From the NCBI RefSeq assembly GCF_051014445.1, contig NC_135134.1, positions 2,323,672 through 2,387,671 of the forward strand: DNA of 64,000 bases, in the 5' to 3' direction. The DNA comes from Colletes latitarsis (Eukaryota > Arthropoda > Insecta > Hymenoptera > Colletidae). Of this stretch, positions 48,070-60,900 are shown piece after piece. The notes below the pieces were generated by a model. The model did not search any database. It was not told the DNA's origin and saw only the letters and a list, made by a program, of their open reading frames with translations. A program made the position numbers and the translations under genes. Numbering within the stretch: position 1 is the stretch's first letter; every line of letters starts with the position of its first letter.

Positions 48070-51000
48070 GTATCTTAGAGGATAACGCCGGTTATGTCTC
48101 GGTTAGGTCTGGGTTTTGCCCGCATCTGGCTCGTACCTTTGCATTTTTCGCCTACTTGTTGGCAAGATCCTGGGCTTTTTCTGGTTCGGATCACGTAGTA
48201 ATGCGGTACCACACCGAAAGTGTCAAATAAACCTGGTTGCGATTAATATTTTAGAGGATAACGCCAGTTATGTCTCGGTTAGGTCTGGTATTTGCCCTCG
48301 TCTGGCTCGCACTTTTGCATTTTTCGCATACTTGTTGTCCAGATCATGGCCTTTTTCTGGCTTGGACCACGTAGTAATTAGGTACCACACTGAAACATTC
48401 AACTAAACCTGGTTCCGATTAATATTTTAGAGGATAACGCCGGTTATGTCTGGGTTAGTTCTGGCATTTGCCCTCATCTGGCTCGCACTTTCGCATCTAT
48501 CGCATACTTGATGGCTAGATCCTGGCCTTTTTCTGGTTTGGATCACGTAGTAATGCGGTACCACACCGTAACAGTCAATTAAACCAGGTTCCGATTAATA
48601 TTTTAGAGGATAACGCCGGTTATGTCTCGGTTAGGTCTGGGATTTGCCCTCATCTGGCTCGTACCTTCGCATTTTTCGCCTACTTGTTGGCAAGATCCTG
48701 GGCTTTTTCTGGTTCGGATCACGTAGTAATGCGCTACCACACCGAAACAGTCAATTAAACCTGGTTGCGATTAATATTTTAGAGGATAACGCCGGTTATG
48801 TCTCGGTTAGGTCTGGGATTTGCCCATATCTGGCTCGCACTTTCGCATTTTACGCCTACTTGTTGTCAAGATCCTGGGCTTTTTCTGGTTTGGATCACGT
48901 AGTAATGCGGTACCACACCGTAACATTCAATTAAACCTGGTTGCGATTAATATTTTGGAGGATAACGCCGGTTATGTCTCGGTTAGGTCTGGGATTTGCC
49001 CTCAGCTGGCTCGTACCTTTGCATTTTTCGCCTACTTGTTGGCAAGATCCTGGGCTTTTTCTGGTTCGGATCACGTAGTAATGCGGTACCATACCGTAAC
49101 ATTCAATTAAACCTGGTTACGATTAATATTTTAGAGGATAACGCCGGCTATGTCTGGGATAGGTCTGGTATTCGCCCTCATCTGGCTCGTACTTTTGCGT
49201 TTTTCGCATACTTCCTGGCCAGATCCGTGCCTTTTTCTGGTCTGTATCACGTAGTAATGTGGTACCACACTGAAACCGTCAATAAAAGCTGGTTCCGATT
49301 AGTATCTTAGAGGATAACGCCGGTTATGTCTCGGTTAGGTCTGGGTTTTGCCCGCATCTGGCTCGTACCTTTGCATTTTTCGCCTACTTGTTGGCAAGAT
49401 CCTGGGCTTTTTCTGGTTCGGATCACGTAGTAATGCGGTACCACACCGAAAGTGTCAAATAAACCTGGTTGCGATTAATATTTTAAGGGATAACGCCAGT
49501 TATGTCTCGGTTAGGTCTGGTATTTGCCCTCGTCTGGCTCGCACTTTTGCATTTTTCGCATACTTGTTGTCCAGATCATGGCCTTTTTCTGGCTTGGACC
49601 ACGTAGTAATTAGGTACCACACTGAAACATTCAACTAAACCTGGTTCCGATTAATATTTTAGAGGATAACGCCGGTTATGTCTGGGTTAGTTCTGGCATT
49701 TGCCCTCATCTGGCTCGCACTTTCGCATCTATCGCATACTTGATGGCTAGATCCTGGCCTTTTTCTGGTTTGGATCACGTAGTAATGCGGTACCACACCG
49801 TAACAGTCAATTAAACCAGGTTCCGATTAATATTTTAGAGGATAACGCCGGTTATGTCTCGGTTAGGTCTGGGATTTGCCCTCATCTGGCTCGTACCTTC
49901 GCATTTTTCGCCTACTTGTTGGCAAGATCCTGGGCTTTTTCTGGTTCGGATCACGTAGTAATGCGCTACCACACCGAAACAGTCAATTAAACCTGGTTGC
50001 GATTAATATTTTAGAGGATAACGCCGGTTATGTCTCGGTTAGGTCTGGGATTTGCCCATATCTGGCTCACACTTTCGCATTTTACGCCTACTTGTTGTCA
50101 AGATCCTGGGCTTTTTCTGGTTTGGATCACGTAGTAATGCGGTACCACACCGTAACATTCAATTAAACCTGGTTGCGATTAATATTTTGGAGGATAACGC
50201 CGGTTATGTCTCGGTTAGGTCTGGGATTTGCCCTCAGCTGGCTCGTACCTTTGCATTTTTCGCCTACTTGTTGGCAAGATCCATGGGCTTTTTCTGGTTC
50301 GGATCACGTAGTAATGCGGTACCATACCGTAACATTCAATTAAACCTGGTTACGATTAATATTTTAGAGGATAACGCCGGCTATGTCTGGGATAGGTCTG
50401 GTATTCGCCCTCATCTGGCTCGTACTTTTGCGTTTTTCGCATACTTCCTGGCCAGATCCGTGCCTTTTTCTGGTCTGTATCACGTAGTAATGTGGTACCA
50501 CACTGAAACCGTCAATAAAAGCTGGTTCCGATTAGTATCTTAGAGGATAACGCTGGTTATGGCTGGGTTAGTTCTGGTATTTGCAATCATCCGGCTCGTA
50601 CCTTCGCATTTTTCGCCTACTTGTTGTCAAGATCCTGGGCTTCTTCTGGTCTGGATCACGTAGTAATTAGGTACCACACCGAAAGTGTCAAATAAACCTG
50701 GTTGCGATTAATATTTTAGAGGATAACGCCAGTTATGTCTCGGTTAGGTCTGGTATTTGCCCTCGTCTGGCTCGCACTTTTGCATTTTTCGCATACTTGT
50801 TGTCCAGATCATGGCCTTTTTCTGGCTTGGACCACGTAGTAATTAGGTACCACACTGAAACATTCAACTAAACCTGGTTCCGATTAATATTTTAGAGGAT
50901 AACGCCGGTTATGTCTGGGTTAGTTCTGGCATTTGCCCTCATCTGGCTCGCACTTTCGCATCTATCGCATACTTGATGGCTAGATCCTGGCCTTTTTCTG

Positions 51001-51503
51001 GTTTGGATCACGTAGTAATGCGGTACCACACCGTAACAGTCAATTAAACCAGGTTCCGATTAATATTTTAGAGGATAACGCCGGTTATGTCTCGGTTAGG
51101 TCTGGGATTTGCCCTCATCTGGCTCGTACCTTCGCATTTTTCGCCTACTTGTTGGCAAGATCCTGGGCTTTTTCTGGTTCGGATCACGTAGTAATGCGCT
51201 ACCACACCGAAACAGTCAATTAAACCTGGTTGCGATTAATATTTTAGAGGATAACGCCGGTTATGTCTCGGTTAGGTCTGGGATTTGCCCATATCTGGCT
51301 CGCACTTTCGCATTTTACGCCTACTTGTTGTCAAGATCCTGGGCTTTTTCTGGTTTGGATCACGTAGTAATGCGGTACCACACCGTAACATTCAATTAAA
51401 CCTGGTTGCGATTAATATTTTGGAGGATAACGCCGGTTATGTCTCGGTTAGGTCTGGGATTTGCCCTCAGCTGGCTCGTACCTTTGCATTTTTCGCCTAC
51501 TTG
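48070..51503. repeat. Seven-monomer (1,232-bp) higher-order repeat, second cluster (nearly three copies)
   Basis: CCCTCGTCTGG, with TTGTCCAGATCATGG, occurs at about 48296, 49528 and 50761, spaced 1,232 and 1,233 bp. The extra base is the A in GATCCATGGGC near 50282, which also fuses two repeat-derived frames into one of 163 codons. Start markers at about 48076 and 49308 agree. The third copy begins with a different monomer (ATCCGGCTCG) and is broken off near 51503. Confidence 0.88.
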
Positions 51504-53340
51504 TTGGCCAGATCCTGGGCTTTTCCTGGTTTGGATCACGTAGTAATGTGGTAACACACTGAAACAGTCAAATAAACCTGGTTCCGATTAATATTTTAGA
51601 GGATAACGCCGGCTATGTCTGGGATAGGTCTGGTATTCGCCCTCATCTGGCTCGTACTTTCGCATTTTTCGCATACTTCCTGGCCAGATCCGTGCCTTTT
51701 TCTGGTCTGTATCACGTAGTAATGTGGTACCACACTGAAACCGTCAATAAAAGCTGGTTCCGATTAGTATCTTAGAGGATAACGCTGGTTATGGCTGGGT
51801 TAGTTCTGGTATTTGCAATCATCTGGCTCGTACCTTCGCATTTTTCGCCTACTTGTTGTCAAGATCCTGGGCTTTTTCTGGTTTGGATCCCGTAGTAATG
51901 TGGCTGCACACCGAAAGAGTCAATTAAATCAGGTTGCGATTAATATTTTAGAGGATAACGCCGGTTATGTCGGGGTTAGGTCTGGTATATGCCCTCATCT
52001 GGCTCGTACTGTTGCATTTCTCGCATACTTGTTGGCCAGATCCTGGGCTTTTTCTGGTCTGGATCACGTAGTAATGCGGTACCACACCGTAACAGTCAAT
52101 TAAACTTGGTTGCGATTAATATTTAAGAGGATAACGCCGGTTATGTCTCGGTTAGGTCTGGTATTTGCAATCATCTGGCTCGTACCTTCGCATTTTTCGC
52201 ATACTTGTTAGCCAGATCCTGGGCTTTTCCTGGTTTGGATCACGTAGTAATGTGGCACCACACTGAAACAGTCAATAGTAGCTGGTTGCGATTAATATTT
52301 TAGAGGATAACGCCGGTTATGTCTGGGTTAGGTCTGGGATTTGCCCTCATCTGGCTCGTACTTTCGCATCTATCGCATACTTGATGGCTAGATCCTGGCC
52401 TTTTTCTGGTTTGGATCACGTAGTAATGCGGTACTACACCGAAACAGTCAATTAAACCTGGTTGCGATTAATATTTTAGAGGATGACGCCGGTTATGTCT
52501 CGGTTAGGTCTGGGATTTGCCCTCATCTGGCTCGCACTTTCGCATTTTTCGCATACTTGTTGGCCAGATCCTGGCCTTTTTCTGGCTTGGACCACGTAGT
52601 AATGTGGTACCACACTGAAACAATCAAATAAACCTGGTTCCGATTAATATTTTAGAGGATAACGCCGGCTATGCCTGGGATAGGTCTGGTATTTGCCCTC
52701 ATCTGGCTCGTACTTACGCATTTTTCGCATACGAGCTGGCCAGATCCTGGCCTTCTTCTGGTCTGTATCACGTAGCAATGTGGTACCACTCTGAAACCGT
52801 CAATAAAAGCTGGTTCCGATTAGTATCTTAGAGGATAACGCTGGTTATGGCTGGGTTAGTTCTGGTATTTGCAATCATCTGGCTCGTACCTTCGCATTTT
52901 TCGCCTACTTGTTGTCAAGATCCTGGGCTTTTTCTGGTCTGGATCACGTAGTAATGCGGTACCACACCGTAACAGACAATTAAACCTGGTTGCGATTAAT
53001 ATCTTAGAGGATAACGCCGGTTATGTCTCGGTTAGATCTGGTATTTGCTCATCTGGCTCGTACCTTCGCATTTTTCGCATACGTGTTGGCCAGATCCTGG
53101 GCTTTTCCTGGTTTGGATCACGTAGTAATGCGGCACCACACCGAAACAGTCAATTAAACCTGGTTGCGATTAATATTTTAGAGGATAACGCCGGTTATGT
53201 CTCGGTTAGGTCTGGGATTTGCCCTCATCTGGCTGGCACTTTCGCATCTATCGCATACTTGATGGCTAGATCCTGGCCTTTTTCTGGTTTGGATCACGGA
53301 GTAATGCGGTACCACACCGAAACAGTCAATTAAACCTGGT
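51494..53340. repeat. Satellite block duplicated at 54825-56671
   Basis: A constant offset of 3,331 bp. Shared rare variants include GTGGTAACACACTG, the CCCGTAGTAATGTGGCTGCAC monomer, ATATTTAAGAGG, TACTTACGCAT with GCCTTCTTCTGG, and the two-base loss TTTGCTCATCTGG (53048 and 56379). 3,331 equals 19 monomers minus 13 bp, accounted for by the 11-bp loss at 54146 and one two-base loss. Confidence 0.88.
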
Positions 53341-54135
53341 TGCGAATAATATTATAGAGGATAACGCCGGTTATGTCTCGGTTAGGTCTGGGATTTGCCC
53401 TCATCTGGCTCGTACTTTCGCATTTTTCGCATACTTGCTTGCCAGATCCTGGCCTTTTTCTGGTCTGTATCATGTAGTAATGTGGTACCACACTGAAACC
53501 ATCAATAAAGGCCGGTTCCGATTAGTATCTTAGAGGATAACGCTGGTTATGGCTGGGTTAGTTCTGGTATTTGCAATCATCTGGCTCGTACCTTCGCATT
53601 GTTCGCCTACTTGTTGTCAAGATCCTGGGCTTTTTCTGGTTTGAATCACGTAGTAATGCGGTACCACACCGTAACAGACAATTAAACCTGGTTGCGATTA
53701 ATATTTTGGGGGATAACGCCGGTTATGTCTCGGTTAGGTCTGGGATTTGCCCTCATCTGGCTCGCACTTTCGCATCTATCGCATACTTGATGGCTAGATC
53801 CTGGCCTTTTTCTGGTTCGGATCACGTAGTAATGCGCTACCACACCGAAACAGTCAATTAAACCTGGTTGCGATTAATATTTTAGAGGATAACGCCGGTT
53901 ATGTCTCGGTTAGGTTTGGGATTTGCCCTGATCTGGCTCCTACTTTCGCATTTTTTGCATACTTGTTGGCCATATCCTGGGCTTTTCCTGGTTTGGATCA
54001 CGTAGTAATGCGGTACCACACCGAAACTGTCAATTAAACCTGGTTGCGATTAATATTTTAGAGGATAGCGCCGCTTATGTCTCGGTTAGGTCTGGGATTT
54101 GCCATCATCTGGCTCGCACTTTTGCATTTTTCGCA

Positions 54136-54156
54136 TACTTGTTGGCCTTTTTCTGG
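54136..54156. other. Second copy of the 11-bp GGCC-flanked deletion
   Basis: The same reduction to TTGGCCTTTTTCTGGC as near 47821, in a monomer also sharing TTTTGCATTTTTCGC and the preceding GATAGCGCCGCTTATG variant. That makes common descent more likely than a repeated event. Confidence 0.85.
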
Positions 54157-57100
54157 CTTGGACCACGTAGTAATGTGGTACCACACTGAAACAGTCAAAT
54201 AAACCTGGTTCCGATTAATATTTTAGAGGATAACGCCGGCTATGCCTGGGATAGGTCTGGTATTTGCCCTCATCTGGCTCGTACTTTCGCATTTTTCGCA
54301 TACGAGCTGGCCAGATCCTGGCCTTTTTCAGGCTTGGACAACGTAGTAATGTGGTACCACACTAAAACAGTCAAATAAACCTGGTTCCGATTAATATTTT
54401 AGAGGATAACGCCGGTTATGTCTCGGTTAGGTCTGGGATTTGCCCTCATCTGGCTCGTACTTTCGCATTTTTCGCATACTTGTTGGCCCGATCCTGGCCT
54501 TTTTCTGGCTTGGACCACGTAGTAATTAGGTACCACACTGAAACATTCAACTAAACCTGGTTCCGATTAATATTTTAGAGGATAACGCCGGTTATGTCTG
54601 GGTTAGTTCTGGTATTTGCCCTCATCTGGCTCGCACTTTCGCATCTATCGCATACTTGATGGCTAGATCCTGGCCTTTTTCTGGTTTGGATCACGTAGTA
54701 ATGCGGTACCACACTGAAACATTCAACTAAACCTGGTTCCGATTAATATTTTGGAGGGTAACGCCGGTTATGTCTCGATTAGGTCTGGGATTTGCCCTCA
54801 TCTGGCTCGTACCTTTGCATTTTTCGCCTACTTGTTGGCCAGATCCTGGGCTTTTCCTGGTTTGGATCACGTAGTAATGTGGTAACACACTGAAACAGTC
54901 AAATAAACCTGGTTCCGATTAATATTTTAGAGGATAACGCCGGCTATGTCTGGGATAGGTCTGGTATTCGCCCTCATCTGGCTCGTACTTTCGCATTTTT
55001 CGCATACTTCCTGGCCAGATCCGTGCCTTTTTCTGGTCTGTATCACGTAGTAATGTGGTACCACACTGAAACCGTCAATAAAAGCTGGTTCCGATTAGTA
55101 TCTTAGAGGATAACGCTGGTTATGGCTGGGTTAGTTCTGGTATTTGCAATCATCTGGCTCGTACCTTCGCATTTTTCGCCTACTTGTTGTCAAGATCCTG
55201 GGCTTTTTCTGGTTTGGATCCCGTAGTAATGTGGCTGCACACCGAAAGAGTCAATTAAATCAGGTTGCGATTAATATTTTAGAGGATAACGCCGGTTATG
55301 TCGGGGTTAGGTCTGGTATATGCCCTCATCTGGCTCGTACTGTTGCATTTCTCGCATACTTGTTGGCCAGATCCTGGGCTTTTTCTGGTCTGGATCACGT
55401 AGTAATGCGGTACCACACCGTAACAGTCAATTAAACTTGGTTGCGATTAATATTTAAGAGGATAACGCCGGTTATGTCTCGGTTAGGTCTGGTATTTGCA
55501 ATCATCTGGCTCGTACCTTCGCATTTTTCGCATACTTGTTAGCCAGATCCTGGGCTTTTCCTGGTTTGGATCACGTAGTAATGTGGCACCACACTGAAAC
55601 AGTCAATAGTAGCTGGTTGCGACTAATATTTTAGAGGATAACGCCGGTTATGTCTGGGTTAGGTCTGGGATTTGCCCTCATCTGGCTCGTACTTTCGCAT
55701 CTATCGCATACTTGATGGCTAGATCCTGGCCTTTTTCTGGTTTGGATCACGTAGTAATGCGGTACTACACCGAAACAGTCAATTAAACCTGGTTGCGATT
55801 AATATTTTAGAGGATGACGCCGGTTATGTCTCGGTTAGGTCTGGGATTTGCCCTCATCTGGCTCGCACTTTCGCATTTTTCGCATACTTGTTGGCCAGAT
55901 CCTGGCCTTTTTCTGGCTTGGACCACGTAGTAATGTGGTACCACACTGAAACAATCAAATAAACCTGGTTCCGATTAATATTTTAGAGGATAACGCCGGC
56001 TATGCCTGGGATAGGTCTGGTATTTGCCCTCATCTGGCTCGTACTTACGCATTTTTCGCATACGAGCTGGCCAGATCCTGGCCTTCTTCTGGTCTGTATC
56101 ACGTAGCAATGTGGTACCACTCTGAAACCGTCAATAAAAGCTGGTTCCGATTAGTATCTTAGAGGATAACGCTGGTTATGGCTGGGTTAGTTCTGGTATT
56201 TGCAATCATCTGGCTCGTACCTTCGCATTTTTCGCCTACTTGTTGTCAAGATCCTGGGCTTTTTCTGGTCTGGATCACGTAGTAATGCGGTACCACACCG
56301 TAACAGACAATTAAACCTGGTTGCGATTAATATCTTAGAGGATAACGCCGGTTATGTCTCGGTTAGATCTGGTATTTGCTCATCTGGCTCGTACCTTCGC
56401 ATTTTTCGCATACGTGTTGGCCAGATCCTGGGCTTTTCCTGGTTTGGATCACGTAGTAATGCGGCACCACACCGAAACAGTCAATTAAACCTGGTTGCGA
56501 TTAATATTTTAGAGGATAACGCCGGTTATGTCTCGGTTAGGTCTGGGATTTGCCCTCATCTGGCTCGCACTTTCGCATCTATCGCATATTTGATGGCTAG
56601 ATCCTGGCCTTTTTCTGGTTGGATCACGTAGTAATGCGGTACCACACCGAAACAGTCAATTAAACCTGGTTGCGAATAATATTTTAGAGGATAACGCCGG
56701 TTATGTCTCGGTTAGGTCTGGGATTTGCCCTCATCTGGCTCGCACTTTCGCATTTTTCGCATACTTGTTGGCCAGATCCTGGCCTTTTTCTGGCTTGGAC
56801 CACGTAGTAATGTGGTACCACACTGAAACAATCAAATAAACCTGGTTCCGATTAATATTTTAGAGGATAACGCCGGCTATGTCTGGGATTGGTCTGGTAT
56901 TCGCCCTCATCTGGCTCGTACTTTCGCATTTTTCGCATACTTGCTTGCCAGATCCTGGCCTTTTTCTGGTCTGTATCACGTAGTAATGTGGTACCACACT
57001 GAAACCGTCAATAAAAGCTGGTTCCGATTAGTATCTTAGAGGATAGCGCTGGTTATGGCTGGGTTAGTTCTGGTATTTGCAATCATCTGGCTCGTACCTT

Positions 57101-57929
57101 CGCATTGTTCGCCTACTTGTGGTCAAGATCCTGGGCTTTTTCTGGTTTGGATCACGTAGTAATGCGGTACCACACCGTAACAGACAATTAAACCTGGTTG
57201 CGATTAATATTTTGGGGGATAACGCCGGTTATGTCTCGGTTAGGTCTGGGATTTGCCCTCATCTGGCTCGTACCTTTGCATTTTTCGCCTACTTGTTGGC
57301 AAGATCCTGGGCTTTTTCTGGTTCGGATCAGGTAGTAATGCGGTACCACACCGAAACAGTCAATTAAACCAGGTTGCGATTAATATTTTAGAGGATAACG
57401 CCGGTTATGTCTCGGTTAGGTCTGGGATTTGCCCTCATCTGGCTCGCACTTTCGCATCTATCGCATACTTGATAGCTAGATCCTGGCCTTTTTCTGGTTC
57501 GGATCACGTAGTAATGCGCTACCACACCGAAACAGTCAATTAAACCAGGTTGCGATTAATATTTTAGAGGATAACGCCGGTTATGTCTCGGTTAGGTCTG
57601 GTATTTGCCCTCATCTGGCTCGCAGTTTCGCATCTATCGCATACCTGTTGGCCGGATCCTGGGCTTTGCCTGGTTTGGATCACGTAGTAATGCGGTACCA
57701 CACCGAAGCAGTCAATTAAACCTGGTTGCGATTAATATTTTAGAGGATAACGCCGGTTATGTCTCGGTTAGGTCTGGGATTTGCCCTCATCTGGCTCGCA
57801 CTTTCGCATTTTTCGCATACTTGTTGGCCAGATCCTGGCCTTTTTCAGGCATGGATCACGTAGTAATGCGGTACCACACCGAAACAGTCAATTAAACCTG
57901 GTTGCGATTAATATTTTAGAGGATAACGC

Positions 57930-60900
57930 CGGTTATGTCTCGGTTAGGTCTGGGATTTGCCCACATCTGGCTCGTACTTTCGCATCTATCGCATACTTGA
58001 TGGCTAGATCCTGGCCTTTTTCTGGTTTGGATCACGTAGTAATGCGGTACCACACCGAAACAGTCAATTAAACCTGGTTGCGATTAATATTTTAGAGGAT
58101 AACGCCGGTTATGTCTCGGTTAGGTCTGGGATTTGCCCTCATCTGGCTGGCACTTTCGCATCTATCGCATACTTGATGGCTAGATCCTGGCCTTTTTCTG
58201 GTTTGGATCACGGAGTAATGCGGTACCACACCGAAACAGCCAATTAAACCTGGTTGCGAATAATATTTTAGAGGATATCGCCGGTTATGTCACGGTTAGG
58301 TCTGGGATTTGCCCTCATCTGGCTCGTACTTTCGCATTTTTCGCATACTTGCCTGCCAGATCCTGGCCTTTTTCTGGTCTGTATCATGTAGTAATGTGGT
58401 ACCACACTGAAACAATCAATAAAGGCCGGTTCCGATTAGTATCTTAGAGGATAACGCTGGTTATGGCTGGGTTAGTTCTGGTATTTGCAATCATCTGGCT
58501 CGTACCTTCGCATTGTTCGCCTACTTGTTGTCAAGATCCTGGGCTTTTTCTGGTTTGAATCACGTAGTAATGCGGTACCACACCGTAACAGACAATTAAA
58601 CCTGGTTGCGATTAATATTTTGGGGGATAACGCCGGTTATGTCTCGGTTAGGTCTGGGATTTGCCCTCATCTGGCTCGTACTTTCGCATCTATCGCATAC
58701 TTGATGGCTAGATCCTGGCCTTTTTCTGGTTTGGATCACGTAGTAATGCGGTACCACACCGAAACAGTCAATTAAACCTGGTTGCGATTAATATTTTAGA
58801 GGATAACGCCGGTTATGTCTCGGTTAGGTCTGGGATTTGCCCTCATCTGGCTCCTACTTTCGCATCTATCGCATACTTGATGGCTAGATCCTGGCCTTTT
58901 TCTGGTTCGGATCACGTAGTAATGCGCTACCACACCGAAACAGTCAATTAAACCTGGTTGCGATTAATATTTTAGAGGATAACGCCGGTTATGTCTCGGT
59001 TAGGTCTGGGATTTGCCCTAATCTGGCTCCTACTTTCGCATTTTTCGCATACTTGTTGGCCAGATCCTGGCCTTTTTCTGGCATGGATCACGTAGTAATG
59101 CGGTACCACACCGAAACAGTCAATTAAACCTGGTTGCGATTAATATTTTAGAGGATAACGCCGGTTATGTCTCGGTTAGGTCTGGGATTTGCCCTCATCT
59201 GGCTCCTACTTTCGCATCTATCGCATACTTGATGGCTAGATCCTGGCCTTTTTCTGGTTTGGATCACGTAGTAATGCGGTACCACACCGAAACAGTCAAT
59301 TAAACCTGGTTGCGATTAATATTTTAGAGAATAACGCCGGTTATGTCTCGGTTAGGTCTGGGATTTGCCCTCATCTGGCTGGCACTTTCGCATCTATCGC
59401 ATACTTGATGGCTAGATCCTGGCCTTTTTCTGGTTTGGATCACGGAGTAATGCGGTACCACACCGAAACAGTCAATTAAACCTGGTTGCGAATAATATTT
59501 TAGAGGATATCGCCGGTTATGTCTCGGTTAGGTCTGGGATTTGCCCTCATCTGGCTCGTACTTTCGCATTTTTCGCATACTTGCTTGCCAGATCCTGGCC
59601 TTTTTCTGGTCTGTATCATGTAGTAATGTGGTACCACACTGAAACCATCAATAAAGGCCGGTTCCGATTAGTATCTTAGAGGATAACGCTGGTTATGGCT
59701 GGGTTAGTTCTGGTATTTGCAATCATCTGGCTCGTACCTTCGCATTTTTCGCATACTTGTTGGCCAGATCCTGGCCTTTTTCTGGCATGGATCACGTAGT
59801 AATGCGGTGCCACACCGAAACAGTCAATTAAACCTGGTTGCGATTAATATTTTAGAGGATAACGCCGGTTATGTCTCGGTTAGGTCTGGGATTTGCCCTC
59901 ATCTGGCTCGCACTTTCGCATCTATCGCATACTTGATGGCTAGATCCTGGCCTTTTTCTGGTTCGGATCACGTAGTAATGCGCTACCACACCGAAACAGT
60001 CAATTAAACCAGGTTGCGATTAATATTTTAGAGGATAACGCCGGTTATGTCTCGGTTAGGTCTGGTATTTGCCCTCATCTGGCTCGCAGTTTCGCATCTA
60101 TCGCATACTTGTTGGCCGGATCCTGGGCTTTGCCTGGTTTGGATCACGTAGTAATGCGGTACCACACCGAAGCAGTCAATTAAACCTGGTTGCGATTAAT
60201 ATTTTAGAGGATAACGCCGGTTATGTCTCGGTTAGGTCTGGGATTTGCCCTCATCTGGCTCCTACTTTCGCATTTTTCGCATACTTGTTGGCCATATCCT
60301 GGGCTTTTCCTGGTTTGGATCACGTAGTAATGCGGTACCACACCGAAACTGCCAATTAAACCTGGTTGCGATTAATATTTTAGAGGATAGCGCCGCTTAT
60401 GTCTCGGTTAGGTCTGGGATTTGCCCTCATCTGGCTCCTACTTTCGCATTTTTCGCATACTTGTTGGCCAGATCCTGGGCTTTTCCTGGTTTGGATCACG
60501 TAGTAATGCGGTACCACACCGAAGCAGTCAATTAAACCTGGTTGCGATTAATATTTTAGAGGATAATGCCGGTTATGTCTCGGTTAGGTCTGGGATTTGC
60601 CCTGATCTGGCTCCTACTTTCGCATTTTTCGCATACTTGTTGGCCAGATCCTGGGCTTTTCCTGGTTTGGATCACGTAGTAATGCGGTACCACACCTAAG
60701 CAGTCAATTAAACCTGGTTGCGATTAATATTTTAGAGGATAACGCCGGTTATGTCTCGGTTAGGTCTGGTATTTGCCCTCATCTGGCTCGCAGTTTCGCA
60801 TCTATCGCATACTTGATGGCTAGTTCCTGGCCTTTTTCTGGTTTGGATGACGTAGTAATGCGGTACCACACCGAAACAGTCAATTAAACCTGGTTGCGAT

